From an uncultured Eisenbergiella sp. (GTDB lineage: Bacteria; Bacillota; Clostridia; Lachnospirales; Lachnospiraceae), in contig CANQVD010000029.1 in NCBI GenBank assembly GCA_947627215.1, positions 1-50,706 on the forward strand: a stretch of DNA of 50,706 bases. The letters are read 5' to 3'. Positions within the stretch are counted from its first letter, which is position 1. Each line of letters begins with the position of its first letter. The notes beneath the pieces were generated by a model. That model had not been told where the DNA came from. It searched no databases and saw only the letters and a list, made by a program, of their open reading frames with translations. A program made the translations under genes and the position numbers. This document shows, piece after piece, positions 17,942-26,081 of this stretch.

Positions 17942-18145
17942 TTACGTCTCGTCCTGCACCCTGCCCAGGAAAGTGAGCAGATAAAGCCCGCAGATACCGA
18001 CGAGTACATAGATGATACGGCTGAGCCAGCTCATATCGCCGAAAACCAGGCGCACCAGATCCAGCCGGAACAGCCCGATCAGGCCCCAGTTCAGCGCTCC
18101 GATGAAAACGATGATCAGCGAAAGATAGTCCAAAGTCTTGCTCAT
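17942..18145 (-). CDS. DUF378 small membrane protein
   Basis: 67 residues from MSKTLDYLSLIIVFIGALNW; AAAGGAGG lies about 10 nt before this ATG, so the longer frame to 18235 is not used. Two membrane helices flank an FGDMSWLSRI linker, with the DUF378 motif ALNWGLIGLF. Function unknown. Related YuzA-like proteins occur singly in many Firmicutes. It follows the DUF308 gene on the same strand after a 99-bp gap and precedes hairpin element 2. Confidence 0.88.
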   Translation of the reverse strand: MSKTLDYLSLIIVFIGALNWGLIGLFRLDLVRLVFGDMSWLSRIIYVLVGICGLYLLTFLGRVQDET

Positions 18146-18244
18146 TTCATTCAGCCTCCTTTCGACACTCTTAAGATTACCCGGATCACCGTCTCCTATG
18201 CGCGAACGCCTCCATCCATTTTTTTCAAACCGCACACATCCGGT

Positions 18245-18772
18245 TCATGCGCTGAAAGCCGAGATCAGGCTGCCCGCGCCGGAGATGATCAGATATACAG
18301 CGATGAGAAACGCCGCGGAAAATACGGAAATAAACGGGTTGAACAGCGCCAGCAGGCCGAGCACCAGACCGATGATATTGATGATCAGCGTCGAATAATA
18401 CTGCGCCCTGCTGCCGAAAAATTTTACGATGTTAACATTCATCAGCCGTCCGATGGAATGCGCGATGATCCAGATCGGGAAAAAGATGGACGCGGCCAGC
18501 ACGCTGACATCGCTGTAGACGATCAGGAAAAATCCGATGAAAATGTTCAGGATCCCCGTTATCATCTCGACCACCGGCCCGAAGCCGGTATGCCGTTCCA
18601 TATGGACGTAAAAAGCGATATCGGCGATCCCCATGATGATCGCCAGAATGCCGTAGGCGACGGCAAAGCCGTTCAGCGCCTGATGCGGCCTCGCGAAGGT
18701 ATAGATGCCGATCAGGATGCAGACCACGCCGATGATCAGCTCCATCCAGTTGATGTCCTTCTGTTGTCTCAT
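18245..18772 (-). CDS. DUF308 / HdeD-like membrane protein
   Basis: 175 residues with six predicted membrane helices arranged as repeated pairs (MELIIGVVCILIGIYTFARP; GILAIIMGIADIAFYV; MITGILNIFIGFFLIV; IGLVLGLLALFNPF). The repeat pattern with a Pro after each first helix (ARP, NPF) is typical of HdeD/DUF308. GGAGG lies 10 nt before the ATG. HdeD in E. coli is linked to acid resistance at high cell density; the role here is unknown. It lies 25 bp after the second ftsH on the same strand, so they are probably one transcript concerned with the membrane. Confidence 0.85.
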   Translation of the reverse strand: MRQQKDINWMELIIGVVCILIGIYTFARPHQALNGFAVAYGILAIIMGIADIAFYVHMERHTGFGPVVEMITGILNIFIGFFLIVYSDVSVLAASIFFPIWIIAHSIGRLMNVNIVKFFGSRAQYYSTLIINIIGLVLGLLALFNPFISVFSAAFLIAVYLIISGAGSLISAFSA

Positions 18773-18797
18773 GATGCGTGCCTCCGTTCTTTTTTAT

Positions 18798-20612
18798 TTA
18801 TGACTGATCAAAAATCTTCATAAACTCTTCGCCGGTGATGGTCTCCCGTTCATATAGGACCTTTGCGGCCATATCCAGCTTATCGCGCTTATCCGTCAGA
18901 ATGGAAACGGCCTTTTCGTACTGCTTCTTCACCAGCGCCACCACCTGCCTGTCGATCTCCGCCTGCGTCTGCGCAGAGCAGGAAAGGGACGTGTCGCCGC
19001 CGAGATACTGATTGGTGACGGTTTCCATCGCGACCATCCCGAAATCCTCGCTCATGCCGTAGCGGGTGATCATGGCGCGCGCCAGCCTGGTGGCCTGCTC
19101 GATATCGTTGGCGGCTCCTGTGGTGACGGAGCCGAAAACGATCTCCTCCGCTGCACGTCCGCCGGTATAGGTCGCAATCTTGTTTTCGATCTCCTCCTTG
19201 CTCATCAGGTAATGATTGCCCTCCTCCACCTGCATGGTATAGCCGAGGGCTCCCGATGTGCGGGGCACGATGGTGATCTTCTGAACCGGGGCGGAATCCG
19301 TCTGCGCCGCGGCCACCAGCGCATGGCCGATCTCGTGATAGGCCACGATCTTTTTCTCATGATCGGTGAGTATCGCGTTCTTTTTCTGGTATCCCGCGAT
19401 GACCACCTCCACGCTTTCCTCCAGATCCGACTGCGCCGCGAAACCGCGCCCGTCACGGACGGCCCGCAGCGCCGCCTCGTTCACGATGTTCGCCAGCTCC
19501 GCGCCGGAAGCGCCGGACGCCATACGGGCGATCTTGGAATAATCAACGTCATCCGCGATCTTCACCTTTTTGGCATGCACCTTCAGGATCTCTTCGCGGC
19601 CCTTCAGATCCGGCAGCTCCACCGGCACGCGGCGGTCGAACCTTCCCGGCCTGGTGAGCGCGGGATCCAGCGCCTCGGGACGGTTGGTGGCAGCGAGGAT
19701 CACGACTCCCGCATTCCCCTCAAATCCGTCCATTTCCGTGAGAAGCTGATTCAGGGTCTGTTCCCGCTCATCGTTGCCGCCGACCTGACCGTCTCTCTTT
19801 TTTCCGATGGTGTCGATCTCATCGATGAACACGATGCAGGGCGCTTTTTCCTTCGCCTGGCTGAACAGGTCGCGCACCTTGGACGCGCCCATGCCTACGA
19901 ACATCTCCACGAATTCCGAACCGGAAATGGAGAAAAACGGCACGTTCGCTTCCCCCGCAACGGCCTTCGCCAGCATGGTCTTCCCCGTTCCGGGAGGGCC
20001 CACCAGCAGGATGCCCTTCGGCATGGAAGCGCCTATCTCTTTATACTTATCCGGATTGTGCAGATAATCCACGATCTCCTTCAGATTTTCCTTCGCCTCG
20101 TCCTCACCGGCCACATCGTCGAACCGGATGCCGTCGGCCGATCTCACATAGATCTTCGCGCCGCTCTTTCCTTTTCCGAAGGCCATGAAATTGCCGCCGC
20201 CCATCTGCTCCGTCATGCGCTTGGACATGAACTGCCCCAGCCCGATAAAGATCGCCATGGGCAGGATCCAATATAAAAGAATGCTCAGAAGCGGAGAGGT
20301 GGTTTCCACGATCTCCCCGGAAAAGGCGGCTCCCGATTCATAGAGCCTGTCCGTCAGACCGGGATCATAAACGATCCCCGTTTTGTAAATAGCGGTATTT
20401 TCCTTATCCGTAAACAGGATCTGATTGCTCTCGATTTCCACCTCGCCGATCTCTTTTTTCTCCATCATGGACATGAACGTCCCATAGTCCACCTCCCGGA
20501 TCTGCCGCTGGGCGAACCACGGCATCGCCAGGAAATTGAACAACAGCAGCAACACGACCACGACGACATAATAGTAGATCAAGGGTTTGTGCGGTTTGTT
20601 TTTCACTTCCAT
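18798..20612 (-). CDS. ftsH: ATP-dependent zinc metalloprotease FtsH, second copy
   Basis: 604 residues from [27 protein letters not shown] precedes the ATG, while the frame upstream to 20711 runs through the promoter region. Membrane helix 1 ([17 protein letters not shown]), an extracytoplasmic domain, helix 2 ([21 protein letters not shown]), the AAA module with [16 protein letters not shown] and [11 protein letters not shown], and zinc site HEIGH are all present. Unlike the copy at 12356-14719 it lacks the Gly/Pro N-terminus and long tail. It is divergent from a TetR regulator and followed by DUF308 and DUF378 genes. Confidence 0.95.
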   Translation of the reverse strand: MEVKNKPHKPLIYYYVVVVVLLLLFNFLAMPWFAQRQIREVDYGTFMSMMEKKEIGEVEIESNQILFTDKENTAIYKTGIVYDPGLTDRLYESGAAFSGEIVETTSPLLSILLYWILPMAIFIGLGQFMSKRMTEQMGGGNFMAFGKGKSGAKIYVRSADGIRFDDVAGEDEAKENLKEIVDYLHNPDKYKEIGASMPKGILLVGPPGTGKTMLAKAVAGEANVPFFSISGSEFVEMFVGMGASKVRDLFSQAKEKAPCIVFIDEIDTIGKKRDGQVGGNDEREQTLNQLLTEMDGFEGNAGVVILAATNRPEALDPALTRPGRFDRRVPVELPDLKGREEILKVHAKKVKIADDVDYSKIARMASGASGAELANIVNEAALRAVRDGRGFAAQSDLEESVEVVIAGYQKKNAILTDHEKKIVAYHEIGHALVAAAQTDSAPVQKITIVPRTSGALGYTMQVEEGNHYLMSKEEIENKIATYTGGRAAEEIVFGSVTTGAANDIEQATRLARAMITRYGMSEDFGMVAMETVTNQYLGGDTSLSCSAQTQAEIDRQVVALVKKQYEKAVSILTDKRDKLDMAAKVLYERETITGEEFMKIFDQS

Positions 20613-20695
20613 CTGTCTTTCCTCCCATTTTTCCAAGATCAGTGTAGCGGATCCGGCGGGCCGATTCAATTTACAATTCCCGCAAAATGTACAGT

Positions 20696-20747
20696 TCTGG
20701 ACAGATCGCAAAAAGTGTCCACTTTTGCTGGGGTTCAGAAAACCCCT
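20696..20747. promoter_or_regulatory. Dyads in the ftsH2-tetR divergent region
   Basis: GCAAAAAGTG tc CACTTTTGC (20709-20729) and GGGGTTcagaAAACCCC (about 20731-20746) are adjacent dyads between the divergent genes. On the minus strand two similar words, GGACACTTTTTGCG and TGTACATTTTGCG, lie a few turns apart. They are candidate operators for the neighbouring TetR protein. Confidence 0.4.
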
Positions 20748-20810
20748 TCCTGTGTTTCCTCAGGAAGCGCCCCTTCCCGCGGGCCCGCGGAGGATGTCGC
20801 TTTTGTTTTA

Positions 20811-20839
20811 TTGAAAACTCCCTGAAAATCTGCTATGAT
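20811..20839 (+). promoter_or_regulatory. Sigma-A promoter of the tetR gene
   Basis: TTGAAA (20811-20816), 17-bp spacer, TATGAT (20834-20839) with a TG extension (TGCTATGAT). The transcript would have a ~155-nt GC-rich leader with no evident ORF. The 389-bp gap 20613-21001 otherwise holds the dyads described above. Confidence 0.7.
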
Positions 20840-21001
20840 GGGAAAGATCGAGTATATAATGAAAGATCGAAAGAAAAGCCCGGCGGCCCGTTTTTCGATC
20901 CGCGTTTTGTGCCGCAGACGTCACAGAGCGCGGGACCGCGGCGTCGGACCGGAAATTCGGCGCGCGTACCGAACCGCATACGCCCGCAGCACAGGAGAAA
21001 A

Positions 21002-21553
21002 ATGGAACATACAAACGAATCCGCAAAGGTCCAGCAGACCAAGCATCTGCTCGCCGCACAACTGATCGAACTGCTGGAGGATAAACCGCTCCGGAAAATA
21101 TCCGTCAACGACATCTGCCAGAAAGCGCTGATCAGCCGTTCCGCATTCTACAGCCATTTCGAGGACAAATACCAGCTTCTGCGCTACTGCATGGAAGAGA
21201 GGACGGATCAGTGGCAGATCGCGGCGAAGGACAGGACCGCGCAGGACGTCATTCTCTATATTCTGGACGATATCCTGAAAAAGAGAAAGCTTTTTTATCA
21301 TATCTTCATGGACGAGATCGACCGGGAACAGGCCGCCGTTTTACAAAAGTGCATGGTCCGGATCTTTGAAGACAAGCTGAAGGAGCTTGAACGAAACGGC
21401 GAAAAGCTCCCCGGACCGCTCCCCATTGTGAGCGCTTTTCTGGCGGGCGGCATCGTCCACGCCACTGTGCAGTGGATCCAAAACGATTTTGATATCTCAA
21501 AAGAAGAAATGGCGGACTGTTCCTATCAGCTAATCTCCGCCATACTCCGATAG
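21002..21553 (+). CDS. TetR family transcriptional regulator
   Basis: 183 residues from MEHTNESAKVQQTKHLLAAQL; CAGGAG precedes the ATG. The N-terminal ~60 residues are a TetR DNA-binding domain with the helix-turn-helix ISVNDICQKALISRSAFYSHFEDKYQLLRY. The C-terminal ligand/dimer domain is of the TetR_C type common in Clostridia (ILYILDDILKKRKLFYHIFMDE; FLAGGIVHATVQWIQNDFDIS). It is divergent from the second ftsH, whose shared intergenic region contains dyads, so ftsH2 and tetR are the likely targets. A strong terminator follows. Confidence 0.9.
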   Translation: MEHTNESAKVQQTKHLLAAQLIELLEDKPLRKISVNDICQKALISRSAFYSHFEDKYQLLRYCMEERTDQWQIAAKDRTAQDVILYILDDILKKRKLFYHIFMDEIDREQAAVLQKCMVRIFEDKLKELERNGEKLPGPLPIVSAFLAGGIVHATVQWIQNDFDISKEEMADCSYQLISAILR

Positions 21554-21589
21554 CGATGGGCCGGTGAGCACCGGCCCGTCGCTGTTTTT
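21552..21589 (+). terminator. Terminator of the tetR gene
   Basis: A 14-bp stem (21552-21565 with 21570-21583, one G-T pair), 4-nt loop, then GTTTTT. It overlaps the tetR stop codon. Confidence 0.85.
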
Positions 21590-21695
21590 GGAACCTTCCT
21601 GCGTGGAATGCGCGGCTCTGCGGCGTAACCCGTTGACGGTTCCTTTCCGCGGCCCGGTGCGCCATGAAAGGGCATTTCATTTTTTCCCGCAGAAA

Positions 21696-21725
21696 TTGAC
21701 CATATTTAGCTCTCATACGTATTAG
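21696..21725 (+). promoter_or_regulatory. Candidate promoter of the ECF sigma operon
   Basis: TTGACC (21696-21701) is followed about 17-18 bp later by TACGTATTAG. The CGTATTA word in place of a good TATAAT resembles -10 elements of extracytoplasmic-function sigma factors, so autoregulation is plausible but unproven. Confidence 0.45.
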
Positions 21726-21747
21726 AGGTGAAAGGAGGATTTACCGA

Positions 21748-22236
21748 ATGAATCATTCGTCCACGCGGCCGACGGATGAGGTTCAAAGCATTGTCCAAAT
21801 TTACGGCAATATGCTGTTCAGAACATGCTATGTCATGCTGGGAAACGAAGCGGATGCGGAAGATGCCGTTCAGGAAACCATTATCAAATATATGCAAAAG
21901 GCTCCGACATTTGAAACCTCCGGGCATGAAAAAGCATGGCTTATTACAACAGCAAGAAACCAATGCCGGGATATGCTGCGGTCCAGACTTCGGCACCCGC
22001 AAATCAGTCTTGAATACCTGCAGGGCTTATCATCCGATACATATGAAAGCGGCATATTGGAAGCTCTCATGTCCTTGCCGGAAAAGTTTCGTCTTGTCCT
22101 TATCCTCTACTATGTTGAGGAGTATCGCGTTGAGGATATCGCGCGAATTATTCGAAGGACGCCATCAGCAGTAAAAATGCGTTTACAAAAAGGACGCAGG
22201 CTGCTGGAAGAAAAATATCGAAAGGAGTATCTGTAG
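21748..22236 (+). CDS. ECF-type RNA polymerase sigma factor
   Basis: 162 residues; GAAAGGAGG precedes the ATG. Region 2 (YGNMLFRTCYVMLGNEADAEDAVQETIIKYMQKAP) and region 4 with its helix-turn-helix (LPEKFRLVLILYYVEEYRVEDIARIIRRTPSAVKMRLQKGRRLL) are complete, and region 3 is absent, as expected for an ECF sigma factor. It would direct RNA polymerase to a small envelope-stress type regulon. The stop codon is immediately followed by the ATG of the probable anti-sigma gene, so the two are translationally coupled. Confidence 0.93.
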   Translation: MNHSSTRPTDEVQSIVQIYGNMLFRTCYVMLGNEADAEDAVQETIIKYMQKAPTFETSGHEKAWLITTARNQCRDMLRSRLRHPQISLEYLQGLSSDTYESGILEALMSLPEKFRLVLILYYVEEYRVEDIARIIRRTPSAVKMRLQKGRRLLEEKYRKEYL

Positions 22237-22854
22237 ATGGATTATGAGAGATTGATAAGCGCAGTAAAAAAAATTGAGATGTCAGAGGAAATGAGAGTGC
22301 GTATTATCAGAAACTGTGAATCGAAAACCTCATATGAAACGGAGGAACGCGCAATGAAGAAAGGCAGGACCGGCAAATGGTTCAAGAATCCGGCAGTCGC
22401 GGCAGCAGTTTTATCACTTTGCCTGTGCTTTACAGGAGCAGCCGCGGCAGGCGATTCCGGCTTTTTCAAAGACATAACCAACTGGATCGGAGCTGTAGTC
22501 GGTACGAAGTATGAGCAGGCCTCTGACGAGATCCGGATAACGGTTTCCGCTGATGAAAAAGCGATTACGGTTCACGTTGTGATAGTCGATCCCGCTGCCG
22601 TCCCTTATCGCGAAATAGAAACCTTCGGGATTGAAAGCTACAAAATAACTGACCGGTCCGGAAGGGTCATCGTGAAAGGAGAAAGAACGGAGCTTTTTGA
22701 TCTCATCGGCGGAGAGTCAGAAATTACAATTCCTTTGGATAATATGGGAAGCGGAGAATATAAGATCGTGATAACCGCTTTTGTCGGTGCGGCAAAAGCT
22801 GACCAGCCGCTCCAGATCAACGGAACATGGGAATGCGATTTTTCGCTTTCATGA
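22237..22854 (+). CDS. Probable membrane anti-sigma factor
   Basis: 205 residues. A short cytoplasmic N-terminal helical region (MDYERLISAVKKIEMSEEMRVRII) precedes one membrane helix at about 49-70 (NPAVAAAVLSLCLCFTGAAAAG), followed by a beta-rich extracytoplasmic domain (RITVSADEKAITVHVVIVDPAAVPY). This topology, and the start codon abutting the sigma-factor stop, match anti-sigma partners. The N-terminal part does not show a clear zinc-binding HxxxCxxC motif. It would hold the sigma factor at the membrane until an outside signal releases it. The extracellular domain resembles DUF4179-type sequences, but I am not certain. Confidence 0.7.
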   Translation: MDYERLISAVKKIEMSEEMRVRIIRNCESKTSYETEERAMKKGRTGKWFKNPAVAAAVLSLCLCFTGAAAAGDSGFFKDITNWIGAVVGTKYEQASDEIRITVSADEKAITVHVVIVDPAAVPYREIETFGIESYKITDRSGRVIVKGERTELFDLIGGESEITIPLDNMGSGEYKIVITAFVGAAKADQPLQINGTWECDFSLS

Positions 22855-22930
22855 TTTTCATGGTTTCCCCAGTTTTCCAAAAATATGCAGAATCTGTCAA
22901 TTCTTATGCCTATTTCTATGCATTTTTGCA

Positions 22931-22959
22931 TTGACCAATGCCCCATTTTTATGCATAAT
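22931..22959 (+). promoter_or_regulatory. Sigma-A promoter of the DUF4143 ATPase gene
   Basis: TTGACC (22931-22936), 17-bp spacer, CATAAT (22954-22959). An ATGCATTTTTGCAT dyad abuts the -35 and further TATGC words surround the promoter, possible operator sites. Confidence 0.65.
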
Positions 22960-22991
22960 GAAATTATGACAATACGGGAGGTCTCTGCTTT

Positions 22992-24323
22992 ATGCTGAAG
23001 CGTAAGATATATGATGAGATGCTGAAATGGAAAAATCAGCGAAAAGAGGAAGGCATAAGAAAGTGTCTGCTCATAAAAGGAGCCCGGCAGGTCGGCAAGT
23101 CTTTTATCGTAAAAGAATTCGGCAAAAGGGAATACCGATCTTTCGTCTGCATCGATTTTTTCCGCCAGCCGGCGTTGAAAGCGATTTTCGACGGCGATCT
23201 GACACCGGAGGAAATCCTGAAAAGAATGACGGCGTACATTCGTGGGTTCAGCCTGATACCGGGAGAAACCCTCATTTTTCTGGATGAGATTCAAAGGTGC
23301 GGCAATGCGCGCACTGCGATTAAATTTCTTGCCGAGGACCTGCGTTTTGACATCATATCCTCCGGGTCCCTGATGGGGCTCACCTACGGTGAGGACGGGG
23401 ATGAAGATACGGAAATACCGCGATCCGTTCCCGTTGGCTATGAAACGCAGATGACCCTGTACTCGCTTGATTTTGAAGAATTCCTTTGGGCATACGGATA
23501 TGATGAAAATGCAGTCTCCATCCTGCGCTCCTATTACGAATCAGGAGAAACGATACCGGAAAGCATTCACGAAAAATACGAATCGCTTTTCCGTGAGTTT
23601 ATGGTCGTTGGCGGGATGCCGGAGGTCGTGGCGGATTTTGTCACGCATCAGGATTTCAACCGGGCAGACAGGATCCAGAACGATATTCTTTCAGAATACC
23701 GGGACGACATCTCCAAACACGCCAGGGGCAGGGAAAAACAGCTTGTGCGGATGTGTTACGATGCTGTCCCGAAACAGCTCGCAAAGGAACTGAAAAAATT
23801 CCAGTATTCCACTGTGGAAAAGAAACAGACCCGAAGAAAATTCGGCGGCAGCGTCCAATGGCTGAAGGACTCGGAAATCGTAAATGCCTGCTATAACATT
23901 CATGAACCCTATCTTCCGCTGATGGCAAACGCGAATGAGGATCAGTTCAAGCTCTATGTCAACGACACCGGCCTGCTTTGCTGCATGTATGGCTTTGATA
24001 CCAAACTAGCAGTTCTGAACGATACGATCAGGGGAAATGCGCGCGGCGGCATCTATGAGAATATCATATCCGAGTGCCTGATCAAGCGCGGATACACCCT
24101 TTACTATTTCAAGCCCGACAGCGAACACGAAATTGAATTTCTGATTGAAAAAAACGGCGAGATCGTTCCGATAGAAGTGAAAGCGGGCAACAACCCTACT
24201 GCATCCTTAAACAGCTTTATCCATGATTATTCGCCTTCGCTTGCCTATAAACTGATCGGCGGCAGGAACGGACAGGTTGGTGCCAGGATCACATTGCCGC
24301 ACTATATGGTCATGTTCCTTTGA
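22992..24323 (+). CDS. AAA ATPase with DUF4143 domain
   Basis: 443 residues; GGGAGG precedes the ATG. The N-terminal AAA_14 domain has Walker A LLIKGARQVGKSFIVKEF and Walker B ETLIFLDEIQRC, then the sensor-like ISSGSLMGL. The C-terminal DUF4143 region (DTGLLCCMYGFD; RGGIYENIISECLIKRGYTLYYFKPDSEHEIEFLIEKNGEIVPIEVKAG) contains an E...E-K pattern resembling a PD-(D/E)XK nuclease-like core. These proteins are very common in gut Clostridia and Bacteroidetes, often in several copies. Their role is unknown, with mobile or defence functions suspected. It stands alone under its own promoter. Confidence 0.9.
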   Translation: MLKRKIYDEMLKWKNQRKEEGIRKCLLIKGARQVGKSFIVKEFGKREYRSFVCIDFFRQPALKAIFDGDLTPEEILKRMTAYIRGFSLIPGETLIFLDEIQRCGNARTAIKFLAEDLRFDIISSGSLMGLTYGEDGDEDTEIPRSVPVGYETQMTLYSLDFEEFLWAYGYDENAVSILRSYYESGETIPESIHEKYESLFREFMVVGGMPEVVADFVTHQDFNRADRIQNDILSEYRDDISKHARGREKQLVRMCYDAVPKQLAKELKKFQYSTVEKKQTRRKFGGSVQWLKDSEIVNACYNIHEPYLPLMANANEDQFKLYVNDTGLLCCMYGFDTKLAVLNDTIRGNARGGIYENIISECLIKRGYTLYYFKPDSEHEIEFLIEKNGEIVPIEVKAGNNPTASLNSFIHDYSPSLAYKLIGGRNGQVGARITLPHYMVMFL

Positions 24324-24349
24324 TCATTACGGGCCAATCTGACAGGCTG

Positions 24350-24373
24350 AAAAAGGCCCGCATCCGCGGGCCT
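24350..24373 (-). terminator. Terminator hairpin between the ATPase gene and the nuclease remnant
   Basis: AGGCCCGC (24354-24361) pairs with GCGGGCCT (24366-24373) around ATCC. On the minus strand it is followed by TTTT, so it mainly serves the minus-strand gene. Confidence 0.65.
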
Positions 24374-24377
24374 GAAA

Positions 24378-25025
24378 TCAGTCGATACCGTACTTTTTAT
24401 AGCACTCTTCCCTTACTTTCGCATCCTGCAGCACAACAAGGGCCAGTTCTGTCTCGCCGTCCGCATTCAGTTTCAATAAGAGTTTTGACAAACGCTCTTC
24501 TCTCTGGGAAATGCCTTTCTTAATACCTCTTTCAATACCTCTCTCAATACCTTTCTCCATCACATAACCGGAGTAGTTGCACATGGCAGAGACCTCCTTT
24601 TCTAAGCTTCGCTCCATTACCATGGAAAAATCATCCTGCAGCCGCTGCTTCTTTGACGCCAGACTCATATCCGTTGACAGGAGCACATTGAGCATGTTCA
24701 GCAGTTGGTTTTCCGAGGACAGATTCTCGTTTAAGCCGATTACAACAACCGACAGCTTATCATAATCCTCCGCGTTATCCGGAAACCCAGGAATGATGTC
24801 ATGTTTCTCCATGCGGTACTCGGAGATCGCATTCCCGATTGACGCGGGCACGCCTGTACACAGCCAAATGCTGTAAATATGACGTATATTGGAATAATCA
24901 CTGCCGGAGAACTCACGCCCCAACTGTGCGGAGATCATTCTGGCGCCGTAATATACCCCCGCGTTATTGTACCGCTGTCTGCCCATTTTGTATACTAAAT
25001 TTTTCAGATATCTTTTACGCCGCAA
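24378..25025 (-). pseudogene. 5'-truncated Rpn / PD-(D/E)XK nuclease-family transposase remnant
   Basis: 215 codons remain open. The sequence matches the middle and C-terminal part of the Rpn-like family seen in Lachnospiraceae: VYYGARMISAQLGREFSGSDYSNIRHIYSIWLCTGVP, then a helical region, then the characteristic repeat VMEKGIERGIERGIKKGIS near the end. The N-terminal nuclease domain with the catalytic D...ExK residues is missing, and the apparent start (MRRKRYLKNLVYKMG) has no good ribosome binding site. It is most likely a relic. A short expressed regulator cannot be excluded. It sits immediately beside the AT-rich beta-lactamase cassette. Confidence 0.65.
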
Positions 25026-25048
25026 ATCCTAAGAAATGAAACAGCTTA

Positions 25049-25074
25049 CAGCCTGCGGCGATATTGCTGCCTGC
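25049..25074. repeat. 26-bp hairpin repeat, left copy
   Basis: CAGCCTGCGGCGATATTG followed by CTGCCTGC; it matches the copy at 27018-27043 at 25 of 26 positions. The right copy can form a GCGGC/GCCGC stem around GATATT; in the left copy one pair is lost. The two copies bracket the beta-lactamase/YARHG gene pair. Confidence 0.85.
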
Positions 25075-25160
25075 TTAAGGTTTTTAATAGATATATCAGC
25101 GAATATGTGATAAGATGAGAAAAGTGCATCACAGTTTATGACATATAAAAAGGAGAGAAC

Positions 25161-26078
25161 ATGAAAAAAGTTAAAGGTATCGCGATAGTACTGCTATCTG
25201 TTATGATTGCAGGATGTTCCCATAAAAATAGTGAACAGCAGGAAGATAACAGTGTCGCAACAGAACAGCAAACAGCGGAAGCAGATCAAAACATACAAGA
25301 AACAGAGATCGTCAGGGAAAATGAAATATCTGTTTTAACGGACAATATTGTTGATTATTCTGAATATTTTCAAGGGATCAGCGGCTGTGCTGTAATATAT
25401 GATGAATCATCAAATGTTTATTCTTTTTACGACAAAGAGAAGTGCGAACAGGAAGTTTCACCGTTGTCAACATTCAAGATCGTATCTGCACTGGCAGGTT
25501 TGGAAAATAATGTGCTGGAAAGTCAAACTTCTGCAATGGAATACAGCGGCGTAAAATACCCCATTGACGCATGGAACTCTGATTTAACATTAAAGGAAGC
25601 ATTCGAAGCCTCGTGTATATGGTATTTTCGGCAAGTTGTGGATATGGTTGGTCAAGAAAATATTCGTGATATATTGAAAGAAATACAGTATGGAAATTGC
25701 GATATATCCGAATGGAATGGAAGCGGAATGAATCCGTTGCCGGAGCTTAACGGATTTTGGTTAGAGTCATCATTAAAAATTTCCCCAAAACAGCAAGTAG
25801 ATTCGCTGAATTACATTTTTGGCAGTGATGATCATTTTAATGCTGACAACCTGGAAGAATTAAAAAGCATTATGTATATAACGGAACTTGATCATGGTCG
25901 TCTATACGGCAAAACAGGTTCGGGAACTGACGGTAATGCATGGTTTGTCGGTTTTATGGAAGAAAATGATAATAAAACTTATTTTGCAATTTATCTTGAT
26001 GATATGCAAAATAAGGAAGCAGTATCAGGGAATAAGGCAAAAGAAATCGCAATCAGCATTTTAAACAATGAGGTATAA
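25161..26078 (+). CDS. Class D beta-lactamase-like lipoprotein
   Basis: 305 residues; AAAAAGGAGAG precedes the ATG. The N-terminus is a lipoprotein signal with lipobox IAGC (Cys19), then a Gln/Glu-rich linker to ~residue 60. The class D (OXA-type) motifs occur in order: S103-T-F-K106 with the active-site serine and the lysine that is normally carboxylated, S151-C-I (SxV position), Y177-G-N, FWLESSLKISP with Trp200, and K251-T-G. The spacing YGN-to-FW is longer than in OXA enzymes (insert near EWNGSGMNPLPE). Surface-anchored class D enzymes are known in Clostridioides and Bacillus. Base composition is clearly AT-richer than its neighbours. It forms a pair with the next gene (3-bp gap). Confidence 0.88.
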   Translation: MKKVKGIAIVLLSVMIAGCSHKNSEQQEDNSVATEQQTAEADQNIQETEIVRENEISVLTDNIVDYSEYFQGISGCAVIYDESSNVYSFYDKEKCEQEVSPLSTFKIVSALAGLENNVLESQTSAMEYSGVKYPIDAWNSDLTLKEAFEASCIWYFRQVVDMVGQENIRDILKEIQYGNCDISEWNGSGMNPLPELNGFWLESSLKISPKQQVDSLNYIFGSDDHFNADNLEELKSIMYITELDHGRLYGKTGSGTDGNAWFVGFMEENDNKTYFAIYLDDMQNKEAVSGNKAKEIAISILNNEV

Positions 26079-26081
26079 AGA

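Noticed and set aside
17593-18009. Minus-strand open frame through hairpin element 2
   Set aside because: It runs through both arms of the inverted repeat, has no ribosome binding site and overlaps the DUF378 gene in another frame.
20687-21001. In-frame upstream extension of the TetR gene
   Set aside because: The promoter at 20811-20839 lies inside it, its composition is non-coding, and the ATG at 21002 has a ribosome binding site and starts a normal TetR domain.
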